Shown here piece by piece: positions 16,196 to 25,792 of a stretch of 64,000 bases of DNA. Location of the stretch: NCBI RefSeq assembly GCF_026240945.1, contig NZ_JAPFPY010000001.1, positions 186,001 to 250,000 of the forward strand, given 5' to 3'. The notes under the pieces are model-generated. The model saw only the letters and a list, made by a program, of their open reading frames with translations. It was not told the DNA's origin and ran no database searches. Within the stretch, counting starts at the first letter, position 1; each line of letters opens with the position of its first letter. The position numbers were made by a program, and so were the translations under genes. Source of the stretch: Mycolicibacterium sp. J2 (GTDB lineage: Bacteria; Actinomycetota; Actinomycetes; Mycobacteriales; Mycobacteriaceae).

Positions 16196-19100
16196 GCAGT
16201 TCCACCTGTCCCGGCTGCAGGTCATCAACTGGGGCGTGTTCGACGGCTACCACGACATCAGCTTCGGGCCGGGGGGCGCGCTCATCGCGGGCGCCTCGGG
16301 CAGCGGCAAATCCTCACTGCTGGACGCGATCTCGCTGGGTTTCCTGCCGTTCAACAGGCGCAACTTCAACGCCTCCGGCGATAACACCGCCGCCGGCTCC
16401 AGCGCCGGGCGGCGCACCGTCGACAAGTATGTGCGCGGGGCCTGGGGCCAGCGCAGCGACGGGGGCAGCAGCCAGGTGATGTACCTGCGCGGCGAGGGCA
16501 CCACCTGGTCTGCGGTTGCGGTCACCTACCGCAGCAACACCGGGCGTGCCATCACCGGCCTGGTACTGAAATGGCTGACCGGCGAATCCCGTTCGGATTC
16601 GTCGAGCCGCTACGTGTTGGGCGACGGCGACCTGAGCATCGAGGATGTCTGCAACCGATGGGCGGCCGGGCGGTTCGACGCGAGTGTGTTCAAAAACCAC
16701 TGGCGGTTCTCCACCAAGGTCGAGTCCCAGTACCTGGCTCAGCTCTACTCCGCCATCGGGATCCGCGCCTCCGATGCCGCCCAGCAGCTGCTCGGTAAGG
16801 CCAAGTCGCTGAAAAGCGTTGGCGGGTTGGAACAGTTCGTCCGCGACTTCATGCTCGACGAGCCGGACAGCCTGGCCCGGCTGCCCGAGGCACTCAAGCA
16901 GATCGATCCGCTGGTGGAGGCACGCGAGCTGCTCGCGGTCGCGCAACGCAAGCGCAAGATCCTCGGCGATATCGAGGCGATCCAGGTGCGCTACGCCTCG
17001 GAGTCCAGCGATCTGGGCATCATCGACCTGGTCGATCCGCCGATGGTGCGCGCCTACACCGATCACGTCCGGCTGCGCGAATGCCCGGCCCAGATCGAGG
17101 CGTTGGACGCCACCATCACCCAGTTGGACAACGAATACGCCGACCTGACCCGTCAGCTGAATCTGGCCAAGGCCGAGGGTGATTCGCTCAACGCCCAGAT
17201 CAGCGGGGCCAGCTCCAATGTGGGACCGCTGCAGGCCCAGGTCACCGCCGCCGAATCACAGGCCGAGGAAGTGTCGCGCCGGCGGGCCGCGTTCGAGGAA
17301 CTGGTCACCGCGCAGGGCATCGACGTGCCCGATAGTGCGGACGAGTTTTGGGAGCTGCGTGAGGCGCTCACCAAACAGGCCACCGAGATGCTCGGCAAGC
17401 TGGAGTGGGGGCGCGATGCCTCGACCGATGCCGAGTACGCCCAGAAGTCGGCCCGCATCATGCGCGACAACGCCGCCAAGGAACTCAAGCGGGTGGAGCA
17501 GGTCGGTTCTGCGTTGCCCGAGTTCGCGGTGGCGATGCGCGACCACATCTGCACCTCGATCGGCGTCGATCCTGCTGAGCTGCCCTATGTGGCAGAGCTT
17601 TTCGATCTTCAGCCGGATCAGCAGCGTTGGCGCGTCGCGGTGGAGAAGGTGCTACGCGGCGTCGGGCTGCGGCTGCTGGTGCCCGACCGGCACCACGCCA
17701 AGGTGTTGCGGTTCGTCAACGAGACCAACATGCGCGGACGGCTGGCGCTGCATCATGTCCGCAACAGCGCAAGCGGTACCGCACCCGAGCCGAATACGCT
17801 GGCGGGCAAGCTGTTCCTGGTCAACCCCGACCACGCCTGCGCAGCCGAGGCGCTCGACGTGATCGCCGCCGCCGGTGACCATATCTGCGTCGACACCCCC
17901 GACGTGTTCGCCCGGTTCCGCCGCGCGGTCACCGATTCGGGGCTCTACAAGGAATCCGACCGGGTTGCCGTCAAGGACGACCGCAGGCCGCTGAAACCGT
18001 CGGAGTACATCTACCAGGGTGATATCAGCGCCAAGCTGGAGGCGCTGCACACCGAACTGGCCGAGGCCGAGGAGACCTTCGCGCGGGCCCGTAAGGCCGC
18101 CGACGACATTGCCGCCCAACGCCAGCAGTGGCGGGACCGGGCCGCAGCGTGCAAGGCCATCTACGAACAGTTCCCACAGTGGAGCCAGATCGACATCGAG
18201 ACCGCCGACGGGCATGCCGATCGGCTGCGCGAACAGTACGAATTGCTATTGGCCGACCACCCGGATATCGAAGCCCTGAGCGCCAGGGCCGAGGAATGCT
18301 GGACCGACATCCAGACGCTGATGACCCGCCGCGGCGCGATCCAGACCAGGCGTGACGATCTGGACAGCCGCCGCACCCAGCTGCTGGAGCTGGCCGACCG
18401 GCTCTCGCCGCCCGCCGTCTCCGAGCCAGCCACCGAGCTGCTGCGCCGGTTCGCCGCCGAGCTGCCGGTCGCCCTCGAGCTGCTCAACCCCGAGCCGCAC
18501 CGCGACGCGCTGCTCGCCGCGATCCGCCGGGAGCGCGATCAGCTGACCGAAAGCCGCAGGCGCTCTCATGAAGAGCTGTCCCGCATCATCGCCACCTTCG
18601 ACACCTCGTTCCCGGACGCCATCCCGAACGACTCCGACGACCTCGACGAGCGGGTGCACGATTACGTGGCGGTGTGCCGGCACATCGACGAACGCGAGTT
18701 GCCCGACGCCTACGACCGGATGATGCGGTTGATCACCGAACAGGCCCCCGATGCCATCCTGACGCTGCACCGGGTGGCCGAGCAGGAGACCCGGCGGATC
18801 AGTGAGCAGATCGACCGCGTCAACGGCGGATTGAGTGCGGTGGAGTTCAACCGCGGCACCCGGTTGACGCTGCGGGCCACCCCGCGCAGCCTGGCCGCCG
18901 TCTCCGAGCTCACCGAGATCGTCAAGGCGATCTCGCGCCGGGTGACCGAGGTCAGCATGGGTGACAAGAAGGCCATCTTGGAGCAGTACGCCGATATCCT
19001 GCGGCTGCGGAATCGGTTGGCCAGCACCGCGCCCGAGGACCGCAACTGGACCCGCGATGCACTGGACGTGCGCAACCGGTTCACGTTCGACTGTGCCGAA

Positions 19101-19517
19101 TGGGATGTGCGTACCGACGACCTGATCCGCACGCACAGCAATGCCGGTGACAACTCCGGCGGTGAGCAGGAGAAGCTGATGGCGTTCTGCTTGGCCGGTG
19201 CGCTCAGCTTCAATCTGGCCAATCCCGAGAGTGGGGACAACACCCCGGTTTTCGCGCAGCTGATGCTCGACGAGGCGTTCTCCAAGTCGGATCCGCAGTT
19301 CGCCTCTCAGGCTTTGGAGGCGTTCCGCAAGTTCGGCTTCCAGTTGGTCATCGTGGCCACCGTGCAGAACGCGACCACCATCCAGCCCTATATCGACGGT
19401 GTGGTGATGGTGTCCAAGTCCGAGGCCACCGGCCGCAACGCCCGGCCGGTCGCTTCGGTGACCACCAAGACCATCACCGATTTCACGGCCCTGCGTAAGG
19501 ATCTCGCGTGCGTGTAG
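16188..19517 (+). CDS. jetC: JetC/MksB-like SMC ATPase
   Basis: A 1109-residue SMC-like ATPase, the motor of Wadjet/MksBEF complexes, which extrude DNA loops. Walker A is GASGSGKSS (residues 35-43) after the typical N-terminus [20 protein letters not shown]. The ABC signature SGGEQEK lies near 990 and Walker B is LMLDEA (Asp1028, Glu1029). Long coiled-coil segments with Glu/Arg/Ala-rich heptads flank a hinge region near residues 440-620. All ATPase motifs look intact. It ends inside the first codons of xthA, and no JetD/MksG (DUF3322/DUF2220) gene follows. Confidence 0.9.
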   Translation: MSEQFHLSRLQVINWGVFDGYHDISFGPGGALIAGASGSGKSSLLDAISLGFLPFNRRNFNASGDNTAAGSSAGRRTVDKYVRGAWGQRSDGGSSQVMYLRGEGTTWSAVAVTYRSNTGRAITGLVLKWLTGESRSDSSSRYVLGDGDLSIEDVCNRWAAGRFDASVFKNHWRFSTKVESQYLAQLYSAIGIRASDAAQQLLGKAKSLKSVGGLEQFVRDFMLDEPDSLARLPEALKQIDPLVEARELLAVAQRKRKILGDIEAIQVRYASESSDLGIIDLVDPPMVRAYTDHVRLRECPAQIEALDATITQLDNEYADLTRQLNLAKAEGDSLNAQISGASSNVGPLQAQVTAAESQAEEVSRRRAAFEELVTAQGIDVPDSADEFWELREALTKQATEMLGKLEWGRDASTDAEYAQKSARIMRDNAAKELKRVEQVGSALPEFAVAMRDHICTSIGVDPAELPYVAELFDLQPDQQRWRVAVEKVLRGVGLRLLVPDRHHAKVLRFVNETNMRGRLALHHVRNSASGTAPEPNTLAGKLFLVNPDHACAAEALDVIAAAGDHICVDTPDVFARFRRAVTDSGLYKESDRVAVKDDRRPLKPSEYIYQGDISAKLEALHTELAEAEETFARARKAADDIAAQRQQWRDRAAACKAIYEQFPQWSQIDIETADGHADRLREQYELLLADHPDIEALSARAEECWTDIQTLMTRRGAIQTRRDDLDSRRTQLLELADRLSPPAVSEPATELLRRFAAELPVALELLNPEPHRDALLAAIRRERDQLTESRRRSHEELSRIIATFDTSFPDAIPNDSDDLDERVHDYVAVCRHIDERELPDAYDRMMRLITEQAPDAILTLHRVAEQETRRISEQIDRVNGGLSAVEFNRGTRLTLRATPRSLAAVSELTEIVKAISRRVTEVSMGDKKAILEQYADILRLRNRLASTAPEDRNWTRDALDVRNRFTFDCAEWDVRTDDLIRTHSNAGDNSGGEQEKLMAFCLAGALSFNLANPESGDNTPVFAQLMLDEAFSKSDPQFASQALEAFRKFGFQLVIVATVQNATTIQPYIDGVVMVSKSEATGRNARPVASVTTKTITDFTALRKDLACV

Positions 19518-20275
19518 CCACCTGGAACGTCAACTCCATCCGCACCCGGGTCGACCGCGTCACCGACTGGCTGGCGCGCGCCGATGTCGACGTGCTGGCC
19601 ATGCAGGAGACCAAGTGCACCGACGCGCAGTTCCCCGCCATGCCGTTCGCCGCGCTGGGCTACGAGGTCGCCCATATCGGGCTGAACCAGTGGAACGGGG
19701 TGGCGATCGTGTCACGGGTGGGCCTCGACGACGTCGAGATCGGATTCCCCGGCCAGCCGTTGTGGGACGGGCTGGCCGAGGCGCGCGCCATCGGGGCGAC
19801 CTGCGGCGGCGTCCGGTTGTGGAGCCTCTACATTCCCAATGGTCGCACGCTGGCCGACAAACATTACACCTACAAGCTGGAATGGCTTGAAGCACTTCGT
19901 GTTTCGTCAGCTTCTTGGCCCGGCCCGGTAGCGCTGATGGGTGACTGGAACATCGCGCCGACCGACGAGGACGTCTGGGACCCCGCCGTCTTCCAGGGGT
20001 CCACCCATGTCTCGGAACCGGAGCGGGCCGCGTTCCGCGCCTTCCACGATGCCGGGTTCACCGACGTCGTGCGCCCGTACACCCCCGGTCCCGGTGTGTA
20101 CACCTACTGGGATTACACCCAGCTGCGCTTCCCGAAGAAACAAGGCATGCGGATCGACTTCATCCTCGGGTCACTGGAATTCGCGGACCGCGTCACGCAT
20201 GCCGAGATTGTCCGCGAAGAGCGGAAGGGCAAGCAGCCCAGCGACCACGCGCCGGTGTTGGTCGAACTGACGTGA
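19508..20275 (+). CDS. xthA: Exodeoxyribonuclease III
   Basis: A 255-residue exonuclease III/AP endonuclease that incises abasic sites and trims 3' ends in base-excision repair. Motifs are [54 protein letters not shown] and the C-terminal SDHAPVLV. The GTG start lies 10 bases inside the end of jetC, so its translation is probably coupled to the SMC gene. It occupies the place where jetD normally stands in Wadjet operons, but its position next to def/Rv0428c is ancestral. Confidence 0.92.
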   Translation: MRVATWNVNSIRTRVDRVTDWLARADVDVLAMQETKCTDAQFPAMPFAALGYEVAHIGLNQWNGVAIVSRVGLDDVEIGFPGQPLWDGLAEARAIGATCGGVRLWSLYIPNGRTLADKHYTYKLEWLEALRVSSASWPGPVALMGDWNIAPTDEDVWDPAVFQGSTHVSEPERAAFRAFHDAGFTDVVRPYTPGPGVYTYWDYTQLRFPKKQGMRIDFILGSLEFADRVTHAEIVREERKGKQPSDHAPVLVELT

Positions 20276-20934
20276 GCGAGGGGTTGAACGCACCGCTGCC
20301 ACGGCTGCTGCTGCTCCTCACGGTCGTCACCGGCGTGGTGGACGCGTTCAGCTACCTGGCTCTGGGGCACGTCCTGGTGGCCAATATGACCGGCAACGTG
20401 GTGTTCAGCGGATTCGCACTGGCGAGTGCGCCGGGTTTCCTCTGGTGGGCGCTACTGCTCGCGGTCGGCACCTTTCTGATCGGTGCCGCGTTCGGCGGGT
20501 CGCTGCGCAAACGCCTCGGCGAGGACCGGCGACGGCACTTGTTGACCTCGACGGTCATCGAATTGGTCTGCGTCGCAGCCGCTCTGGCTGTGATCATGGC
20601 CGCGTCGGCGCCCTACCGAAGCTGGAGCCTGAGCGCGCTGATCGTCTTGCTGGGCATCGGCATGGGGCTGCAGAACGCGACGGCGCGGGCCCTGGCGGTG
20701 CCCGACCTGACCACCACGGTGCTCACCCTGACCCTCACCGGGATCGCCTCGGACGCCGCGTCCGGGCATGGCAGCAAGGCGCGCCGCAGGCTGGTTCCGG
20801 TGCTGGGCATGTTCCTCGGCGCCCTGGCCGGCGCCGCGCTGGTGGTGCACGGGTATCACGCCGCGGCGCTGGGGCTGGCGACGGTGTTGTTGGCCGTCGT
20901 CGCTACGGCTGCGGGGGCTTCACGCCGACTGTGA
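20272..20934 (+). CDS. YoaK/DUF1275 family membrane protein
   Basis: A 220-residue integral membrane protein with about six helices. DUF1275 features include VTGVVDAFSYLALGHVLVAN directly followed by MTGNVVFSGFALA, and GMGLQNATARALAVPDLTTT. Function is not established in the family. The GTG start overlaps the xthA stop (GTGA), making it the last gene of the def-jetABC-xthA operon. Its 3' end overlaps the convergent methyltransferase gene by 32 bases. Confidence 0.85.
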   Translation: MSEGLNAPLPRLLLLLTVVTGVVDAFSYLALGHVLVANMTGNVVFSGFALASAPGFLWWALLLAVGTFLIGAAFGGSLRKRLGEDRRRHLLTSTVIELVCVAAALAVIMAASAPYRSWSLSALIVLLGIGMGLQNATARALAVPDLTTTVLTLTLTGIASDAASGHGSKARRRLVPVLGMFLGALAGAALVVHGYHAAALGLATVLLAVVATAAGASRRL

Positions 20935-21478
20935 TGACGTCCGACACGGGCGTCCAGAACGGCCGGCGCACCCGGTGCTGATCGGCGATTGTGAAACCGG
21001 CCTCGGTGAACAACGTCTCGACCGCTCGCGCGCTCGGGCTGATCGTGGTGGCGACCACCACTGCACCCGGACGCAGCACCCGGTGGAACTCCCGTAGCGC
21101 CGCCGGTTGATCGAAGAAGTGGAACGCCGATGTGGTCACCACGGCATCCAGGAAACCGTCGGTGAACGGCAACGTCTCGGCGGGCGCGGACATCCAGCGC
21201 ACCCGGTCGGAGCGTTTGCGCGCCTGCGCCAGCATGCCGTCGGCCAGGTCGATGCCGTACACCTCGTCGGGCAGCAACTCGCGCTGGATCCGGCTGGTGA
21301 GAATGCCGGTGCCGCAGGCGATATCGGCGATCTGACGTGACCCGTGGCGGCGCAGCTGGGCGATCACCTCGTCCTGGGCGGGCCGGTACACCCAACGCTG
21401 CAGGCAGCGCTGGTCGTACAGCGGCGCGGCCAGACTCCAGAACCGGGTGATCGCGGCGGTCGCGGCGCTGGGCGTCAT
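20903..21478 (-). CDS. Class I SAM-dependent methyltransferase
   Basis: A 191-residue methyltransferase. The SAM-binding motif I reads IADIACGTGILTSRIQ, with EVYGIDLADGMLAQARKR as motif II. FTDGFLDAVVTTSAFHFFDQ is typical of UbiE/type-11 enzymes, and EFHRVLRPGAVVV closes the fold. The substrate is unknown. Its ATG overlaps the stop of the coiled-coil gene (ATGA), which places it at the end of the seven-gene minus-strand operon. Confidence 0.85.
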   Translation of the reverse strand: MTPSAATAAITRFWSLAAPLYDQRCLQRWVYRPAQDEVIAQLRRHGSRQIADIACGTGILTSRIQRELLPDEVYGIDLADGMLAQARKRSDRVRWMSAPAETLPFTDGFLDAVVTTSAFHFFDQPAALREFHRVLRPGAVVVATTISPSARAVETLFTEAGFTIADQHRVRRPFWTPVSDVITVGVKPPQP

Positions 21479-21801
21479 GACTGGGTGCGCTTCCCGCCGG
21501 GTATCCGGTCCACCACCCAGCCCAGCCGCGCCACGGTGCTCTCCAGCGGGTCGACGACCTCGGCCAGCCGCTGGATGCGCGGCAGCGTCTCGGCGATCGC
21601 GTTGGCGCCGGCGGCGATCTTCTCCGCGGAGGAGTTGATGCCGCTGGCGGCCTCGGTCAGGGTGGCGATCTCGCCGGCGATCTTCTCGGCGTGGCGATTG
21701 ATGCCGGCCGCGCTCTCGCTCAGTTCGGCGATGTTCTGCGCGATGAACTGTGCCGACCGGCGCAGTTCGGTGATGTCCTCGAGTACCCTGAGCCGTCTCA
21801 C
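21475..21801 (-). CDS. Small repetitive coiled-coil protein
   Basis: A 108-residue protein dominated by an amphipathic helix. Two near-identical blocks follow each other: NIAELSESAAGINRHAEKIA and EIATLTEAASGINSSAEKIA. A third, weaker partial block follows (GANAIAETLPRIQRLAE). No signal or membrane segment is present. The GTG start overlaps the MerR stop (GTGA). Candidate roles are a phasin- or scaffold-like protein, or an adaptor for the MerR or methyltransferase partners, but none is proven. Confidence 0.75.
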   Translation of the reverse strand: MRRLRVLEDITELRRSAQFIAQNIAELSESAAGINRHAEKIAGEIATLTEAASGINSSAEKIAAGANAIAETLPRIQRLAEVVDPLESTVARLGWVVDRIPGGKRTQS

Positions 21802-22547
21802 GTCTGCTGCTCCCCCTGCTGATAGCGCCGTAGCTCGGCGCGCACCGCCTCGTCCAGTGCCCGGTCCAGACTGGCGTGCGCTGACCGCCGTGCCACCCGC
21901 CGCATGACGTCGATCAGGTCGGCGGCCCACGCCAGTTCCACATCGGTGCTCGGATACCAGCCGGTGCCCCGCTGCCGGACCACCTCGGCGTGGCCGGCTT
22001 CGGTCAGCGCCCGGGCGGCCTCGTCGAGCTTCTTGTCCACCGCCGCTGTCGTCTTCAGGATCGCCGTCAGCGGCAGCCCGCGGGAGACCAGTTTACCGAA
22101 GTCGTCGATGACGCGGCGGTCCCGCACCCGATAGGTGTCCGCGTCCTCGGCGGGCTCGATGATCCCGTTGGTGATCAGCTTGCGCACGGTTGCCGCGTTG
22201 AGCTCGCCGAGTCGGGCCTGCAGCTGCGCGCGGGTCATCGTCTCGGGCACCGGGTGTGACCACGGTTCGGTGACCAGCTCGCCGAGCTCTTCCAGGTCCA
22301 GCACCTCCACCAGACCTTCGCCGCGCTGCAGCCCGGTCAGGAACTTCAGGATGTGCTTGACGGTGAAGCCCTCGCTGAGCAGCCGGACGATCGCCTGCAA
22401 CTGGCGCAGGTGCCTGTCGGTGTAGATGGCGACCCGCCCGCGGCGCTGCGGCCGCGGCAGCAGCCCGCTCTCTTGGTAGACGCGGACATTCCGGGTCGTC
22501 GTCCCCGCCTCCCGCGCGAGGTCGTCAATCCGGTATTCGGCCACCAT
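21798..22547 (-). CDS. MerR-family transcriptional regulator
   Basis: A 249-residue regulator. The N-terminal MerR winged helix is clear: YRIDDLAREAGTTTRNVRVY, then QESGLLPRP and a wing with GRVAIYTDRHLRQLQAI. A helix with LLSEGFTVKHILKFL follows. The long C-terminal part (residues about 90-249) lacks a cysteine-based metal site and may sense an organic ligand. It starts 6 bases after the monooxygenase stop, so it is transcribed with the catabolic genes and may regulate their promoter near 26770. Confidence 0.85.
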   Translation of the reverse strand: MVAEYRIDDLAREAGTTTRNVRVYQESGLLPRPQRRGRVAIYTDRHLRQLQAIVRLLSEGFTVKHILKFLTGLQRGEGLVEVLDLEELGELVTEPWSHPVPETMTRAQLQARLGELNAATVRKLITNGIIEPAEDADTYRVRDRRVIDDFGKLVSRGLPLTAILKTTAAVDKKLDEAARALTEAGHAEVVRQRGTGWYPSTDVELAWAADLIDVMRRVARRSAHASLDRALDEAVRAELRRYQQGEQQT

Positions 22548-22553
22548 CGAAGT

Positions 22554-24008
22554 CTAGGCGGCGGTGATCCGGTAGTCCCGCAGATCCAGTGCCTTCAACT
22601 GGTTGACGTACTGGGTGGCGAAACCGGGGAACATGGTCGCGTTGAATCCGTCCTCGGTCAGATACCAGCTCTGGCATCCGGAATTCCACGTCGTGGACCG
22701 CAGCCGGCGCTGGATCCGCTCGTTGTAGCGGGCCTGCACGTCGGGACGGACGTCCAGCGCCTTCCACCCGAACTGCAGCAGCTTGCCGATCGCGTCGGTG
22801 ATGTAGTCGATCTGCGCCTCCATGTACACCAACGCCGAGCTGTGCCCGGGGCCCGAGTTGGGCCCGAAGGTGAAGTACAGGTTGGGGTAACCGGAAACCG
22901 CGACGCTGCGGTAGGCGTAGGCGCCGCGGCTCCATTCCGAGGCCAGCACCCGCCCGTCGACACCGGTGACCGGGAACGGCGTCCCGGTCTTGGACACGTC
23001 GAAACCGGTGGCGAACACGATGGCGTCGAACTGGTGCTCGATACCCTCGACGGTCCGAATCCCGTTGGGGGACAGCCGCGCAATCGGCCAGGTGACCAAC
23101 TTGCAGTTGTCCGCCTGCAGGGCCGGGTAGTAGTCACTGGTCATCAGCAGGCGTTTGCAGCCGGCGGAGAAGTCCGGCGTGAGTTGTCGGCGCAGCCACG
23201 GATCTTTCACCTGCGCACGCAGATTCGCCCTGCTGACGGTTTCCACCAGCCGGGTGAACGGGGTGTCCCAGACCACACCGAGCGCCACCGACTCGTGGCC
23301 CCAGAACCAGGCGGACCGCATCAGCTTCTCGGCCAGCGGCACGGTCTTGTAGATGTCCTTGAGCCAGTCGGCGGTCGCGGTGTTGTACCGCGGCAACACC
23401 CATCCGGCGGTGCGCTGGAACACCTTCACCGACTCGGCGACCTTCACCAGTTCCGGCACGATCTGCACAGCACTGGCACCGGTACCGACGACGGCGACCT
23501 TCTTACCGGCGAAGTCGTACCCGTGATCCCATCGGGCGCTGTGGATCTTCTTGCCCTCGAAGGTGTCGATGCCCGGGAGCTCGGGCAGGCTCACGTTGGC
23601 CAGCGGGCCGGAGGCGACGATCACGGCCCGCGCACGCACCGGGGCGCGATCGGCGAAGCTGACCGTCCACTCCCCCGCCGCCTGGTCGTAGACCACGCCG
23701 GTGACGGTGTGCTCGAAGCGGATGTGCGGCTCGAGGCCGGCCTCGGTGACCATATCGTCGATGTAGCGCAGGATTTCGGCGCTGCCGGAGTAGGTGTGCG
23801 ACCAGTCCGGGTTGGGCGCGAAGCTGTAGGAGTACAGCCGGGACGGGATATCGCAGGCGGCACCGGGATAGGTGTTGTCCCGCCAGGTGCCGCCGACCCG
23901 GGTGTCCCGCTCGTAGATCACGAAGTCGGTGATACCGCGGTCCTTGAGCCGGATGGCCGCACCGATACCGGCGAAGCCGGCACCGATGATGGCGACAGAA
24001 ACAGTCAT
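22554..24008 (-). CDS. Flavin-binding monooxygenase (Baeyer-Villiger type)
   Basis: A 484-residue FAD/NADPH monooxygenase of the MymA/EthA kind. It shows the FAD Rossmann motif AIIGAGFAGIGAAIRL, the Baeyer-Villiger fingerprint FEGKKIHSARW, the NADPH Rossmann motif KKVAVVGTGASAVQIVPEL and IVFATGFDVSKTG. It should oxygenate a ketone, aldehyde or sulfur-bearing hydrophobic substrate. It is preceded 9 bases upstream by the diiron gene and followed by merR. The neighbouring esterase and SDR recall the M. tuberculosis mymA (Rv3083) operon. Confidence 0.9.
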   Translation of the reverse strand: MTVSVAIIGAGFAGIGAAIRLKDRGITDFVIYERDTRVGGTWRDNTYPGAACDIPSRLYSYSFAPNPDWSHTYSGSAEILRYIDDMVTEAGLEPHIRFEHTVTGVVYDQAAGEWTVSFADRAPVRARAVIVASGPLANVSLPELPGIDTFEGKKIHSARWDHGYDFAGKKVAVVGTGASAVQIVPELVKVAESVKVFQRTAGWVLPRYNTATADWLKDIYKTVPLAEKLMRSAWFWGHESVALGVVWDTPFTRLVETVSRANLRAQVKDPWLRRQLTPDFSAGCKRLLMTSDYYPALQADNCKLVTWPIARLSPNGIRTVEGIEHQFDAIVFATGFDVSKTGTPFPVTGVDGRVLASEWSRGAYAYRSVAVSGYPNLYFTFGPNSGPGHSSALVYMEAQIDYITDAIGKLLQFGWKALDVRPDVQARYNERIQRRLRSTTWNSGCQSWYLTEDGFNATMFPGFATQYVNQLKALDLRDYRITAA

Positions 24009-24017
24009 CAGGGGCTC

Positions 24018-24938
24018 CTAGGCGACGGGCTCGTAGGTCAGTTCTTGCGACCAGGTGGGGTTGTTGCGCACCAGCGAGATCGGGATCACGCCGGTGATCT
24101 TCACCAGTGAATCGGCCATCCAGTGGTATTTCGAGGTCCGGTCGATCACCTTGCGGCCCTGCCACGAGATGATGCGGTACATCGGCACCCGTCGCGCGAA
24201 CTGGCTTCGCTCACCGACACTTTGGAACCGACGCATGGCCTGGTAGAGGCGCTCCTCGTCGACACCCATGGCGACGATGTTGTCGCGCATCTTGTTCAGC
24301 AGCGGCACGTAGCTGAGCACGCCGACCAGGAAGGTGGGTTTGACCCAGCCGCCGACCAGTTTGATGAGCAGTTTGCGCATGTCGGCGTGGCCGATGATGT
24401 CCATCACCTCGAAATCCACCGCCAGATGCCGGGACTCGTCGGAGTTGATGCGTTTGAACACCTCTTGGGCCACCGGGTCCTTGACCTCGTCGGTGATGAA
24501 CTTGATCAGCGCACCGTCGAGCGCCACCTCGAGCATCGGGATGACGGTGCCCAGGAAGGTCAGGTCCATGCCGTCGGAGTACTTGTCCAGCCAGTTGATC
24601 ACCAGCTGCACGTTCACACTGGGAGGCGGGATCTCGTCGTCCTCGAGCATGCCCCAGCGGCGCATCAACGCCAGTTCGGCGTTGGCGTGCTTCTGCTCCT
24701 CGGCGTGGAAATGTTCGTAGATGCTCTTCAGCGTCGGGGTCGGGGCTTTCTTGGCCAGGGCGGCGAATCCGCGGGCGCCGACGTTCTCGATCCACATCAG
24801 GTCGGTCATGAACGGTTTGAGCTTGGCCCACAGGTCCGCATCGATGAGCTCGGCGCCCGGTGCGTCCCAGTCGATGTCGACCAGGGCCCACTGCTTGTCC
24901 TTGATCATCTGCAGCATGTTGTCGAGATCCATCGCCAT
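24018..24938 (-). CDS. Ferritin-like diiron protein
   Basis: A 306-residue soluble helical protein. Two carboxylate/histidine motifs typical of a four-helix diiron centre are visible, EEQKHANAE (near residue 80) and DESRHLAVDFE (near 170), with further acidic residues in MLEVALDGALIKFITDEVKD. It is probably an oxygen-activating or metal-dependent hydroxylase-like enzyme. Two in-frame ATGs (24938 and 24932) are possible starts, and AAAGG precedes the first. It lies between the SDR and the monooxygenase in the same operon. Confidence 0.75.
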   Translation of the reverse strand: MAMDLDNMLQMIKDKQWALVDIDWDAPGAELIDADLWAKLKPFMTDLMWIENVGARGFAALAKKAPTPTLKSIYEHFHAEEQKHANAELALMRRWGMLEDDEIPPPSVNVQLVINWLDKYSDGMDLTFLGTVIPMLEVALDGALIKFITDEVKDPVAQEVFKRINSDESRHLAVDFEVMDIIGHADMRKLLIKLVGGWVKPTFLVGVLSYVPLLNKMRDNIVAMGVDEERLYQAMRRFQSVGERSQFARRVPMYRIISWQGRKVIDRTSKYHWMADSLVKITGVIPISLVRNNPTWSQELTYEPVA

Positions 24939-24949
24939 GATTGAGCCTT

Positions 24950-25792
24950 TCAGTTTTCCGGGAGCAGACGGCCGAGTAGCCCGGCGCCGCGGACGTACAG
25001 GGAGGGGAAGTGCCGTTTCAGGTGCCAGATGACGGTGGCGTCGAGCTGCGGGACCACGTAGAGCCGGCCGTCGTCGTGGGCGTTGAGGGTGCGGGCGGCG
25101 ACGTTGTCGGCGGACAGGCCGGTCCACCGGGCCAGCTGTTGGCTCAGGTTCATCGAACCGGGGGTGATCCGCCCGTCTTGGAACACATTGGTTTTCACGA
25201 ATGTCGGGCACAGCACGGTCACCGTGATATCGGTGCCGTCCAGTTCGGCGGCCAGCGTTTCGGACAGGGACATCACGCCGGCCTTGGAGACGTTGTAGGC
25301 GGCCATCGACGGTGCCGCCGCGAAGCCCGCGGCCGAGGCGACGTTGATGATCCCGCCGCGGCCGGCCTTGCGCAGGATCGGCGTGAAGACCTCGCAGCCG
25401 TACACCACACCCCACAGGTTGATCCCGAGCGCCCAGTCCCAGTCGCCGAACCCGATGTCGCCGACCGGTTTTCCGCCGATCCCGACGCCGGCGTTGTTGA
25501 TCACCAACGTGGGCGGGCCACCGAAGACGTCCTGCGCCTGCTTGGCCAGCAGTTCGATCGCGCCGCGGTCGGAGACGTCGCACTGCACGGCGTGGCCCTT
25601 GCCCGTCCAGAGCCGATCGATCAGGCCGACGGTTTCGGCGGCGCGGTCGGCGTCGATGTCCGCACAGATGACCTCGCCGCCGCGGCGGGCGAGCTCGAGC
25701 GCGAACGACCGGCCGATTCCGCTGCCGGCGCCGGTCACCACCGCCTTGGCGTCGGTGGTGCGTTTGCGGCCGCCGAACAGGTTGAATATCAA
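24950..25792 (-). CDS. Short-chain dehydrogenase/reductase
   Basis: A 280-residue SDR. Motifs are the cofactor loop VVTGAGSGIGRSFALELA, CADIDAD after strand 2, LVINNAGVG, and the catalytic YNVSK with an upstream Ser in NVASAAG. The C-terminal tail (HLKRHFPSLYVRGAGLLGRL) is membrane-associating in character. The TTG start overlaps the esterase stop (TTGA). It probably oxidises an alcohol or reduces a ketone in the same pathway as the monooxygenase, as SadH does in the mymA operon. Confidence 0.87.
   Translation of the reverse strand: MIFNLFGGRKRTTDAKAVVTGAGSGIGRSFALELARRGGEVICADIDADRAAETVGLIDRLWTGKGHAVQCDVSDRGAIELLAKQAQDVFGGPPTLVINNAGVGIGGKPVGDIGFGDWDWALGINLWGVVYGCEVFTPILRKAGRGGIINVASAAGFAAAPSMAAYNVSKAGVMSLSETLAAELDGTDITVTVLCPTFVKTNVFQDGRITPGSMNLSQQLARWTGLSADNVAARTLNAHDDGRLYVVPQLDATVIWHLKRHFPSLYVRGAGLLGRLLPEN

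Noticed and set aside
19508..20275. Reading xthA as an actual JetD substitute acquired with the SMC trio
   Set aside because: xthA belongs to the ancestral def-Rv0428c-xthA order, so its place is explained without recruitment. The partnership is kept only as a hypothesis.
22353..24110. A 585-codon plus-strand open frame opposite the monooxygenase
   Set aside because: It is antisense to a gene with complete FAD, Baeyer-Villiger and NADPH motifs. Its translation is low-complexity Arg/Gly/His/Asp-rich, as expected of a shadow frame in G+C-rich DNA.
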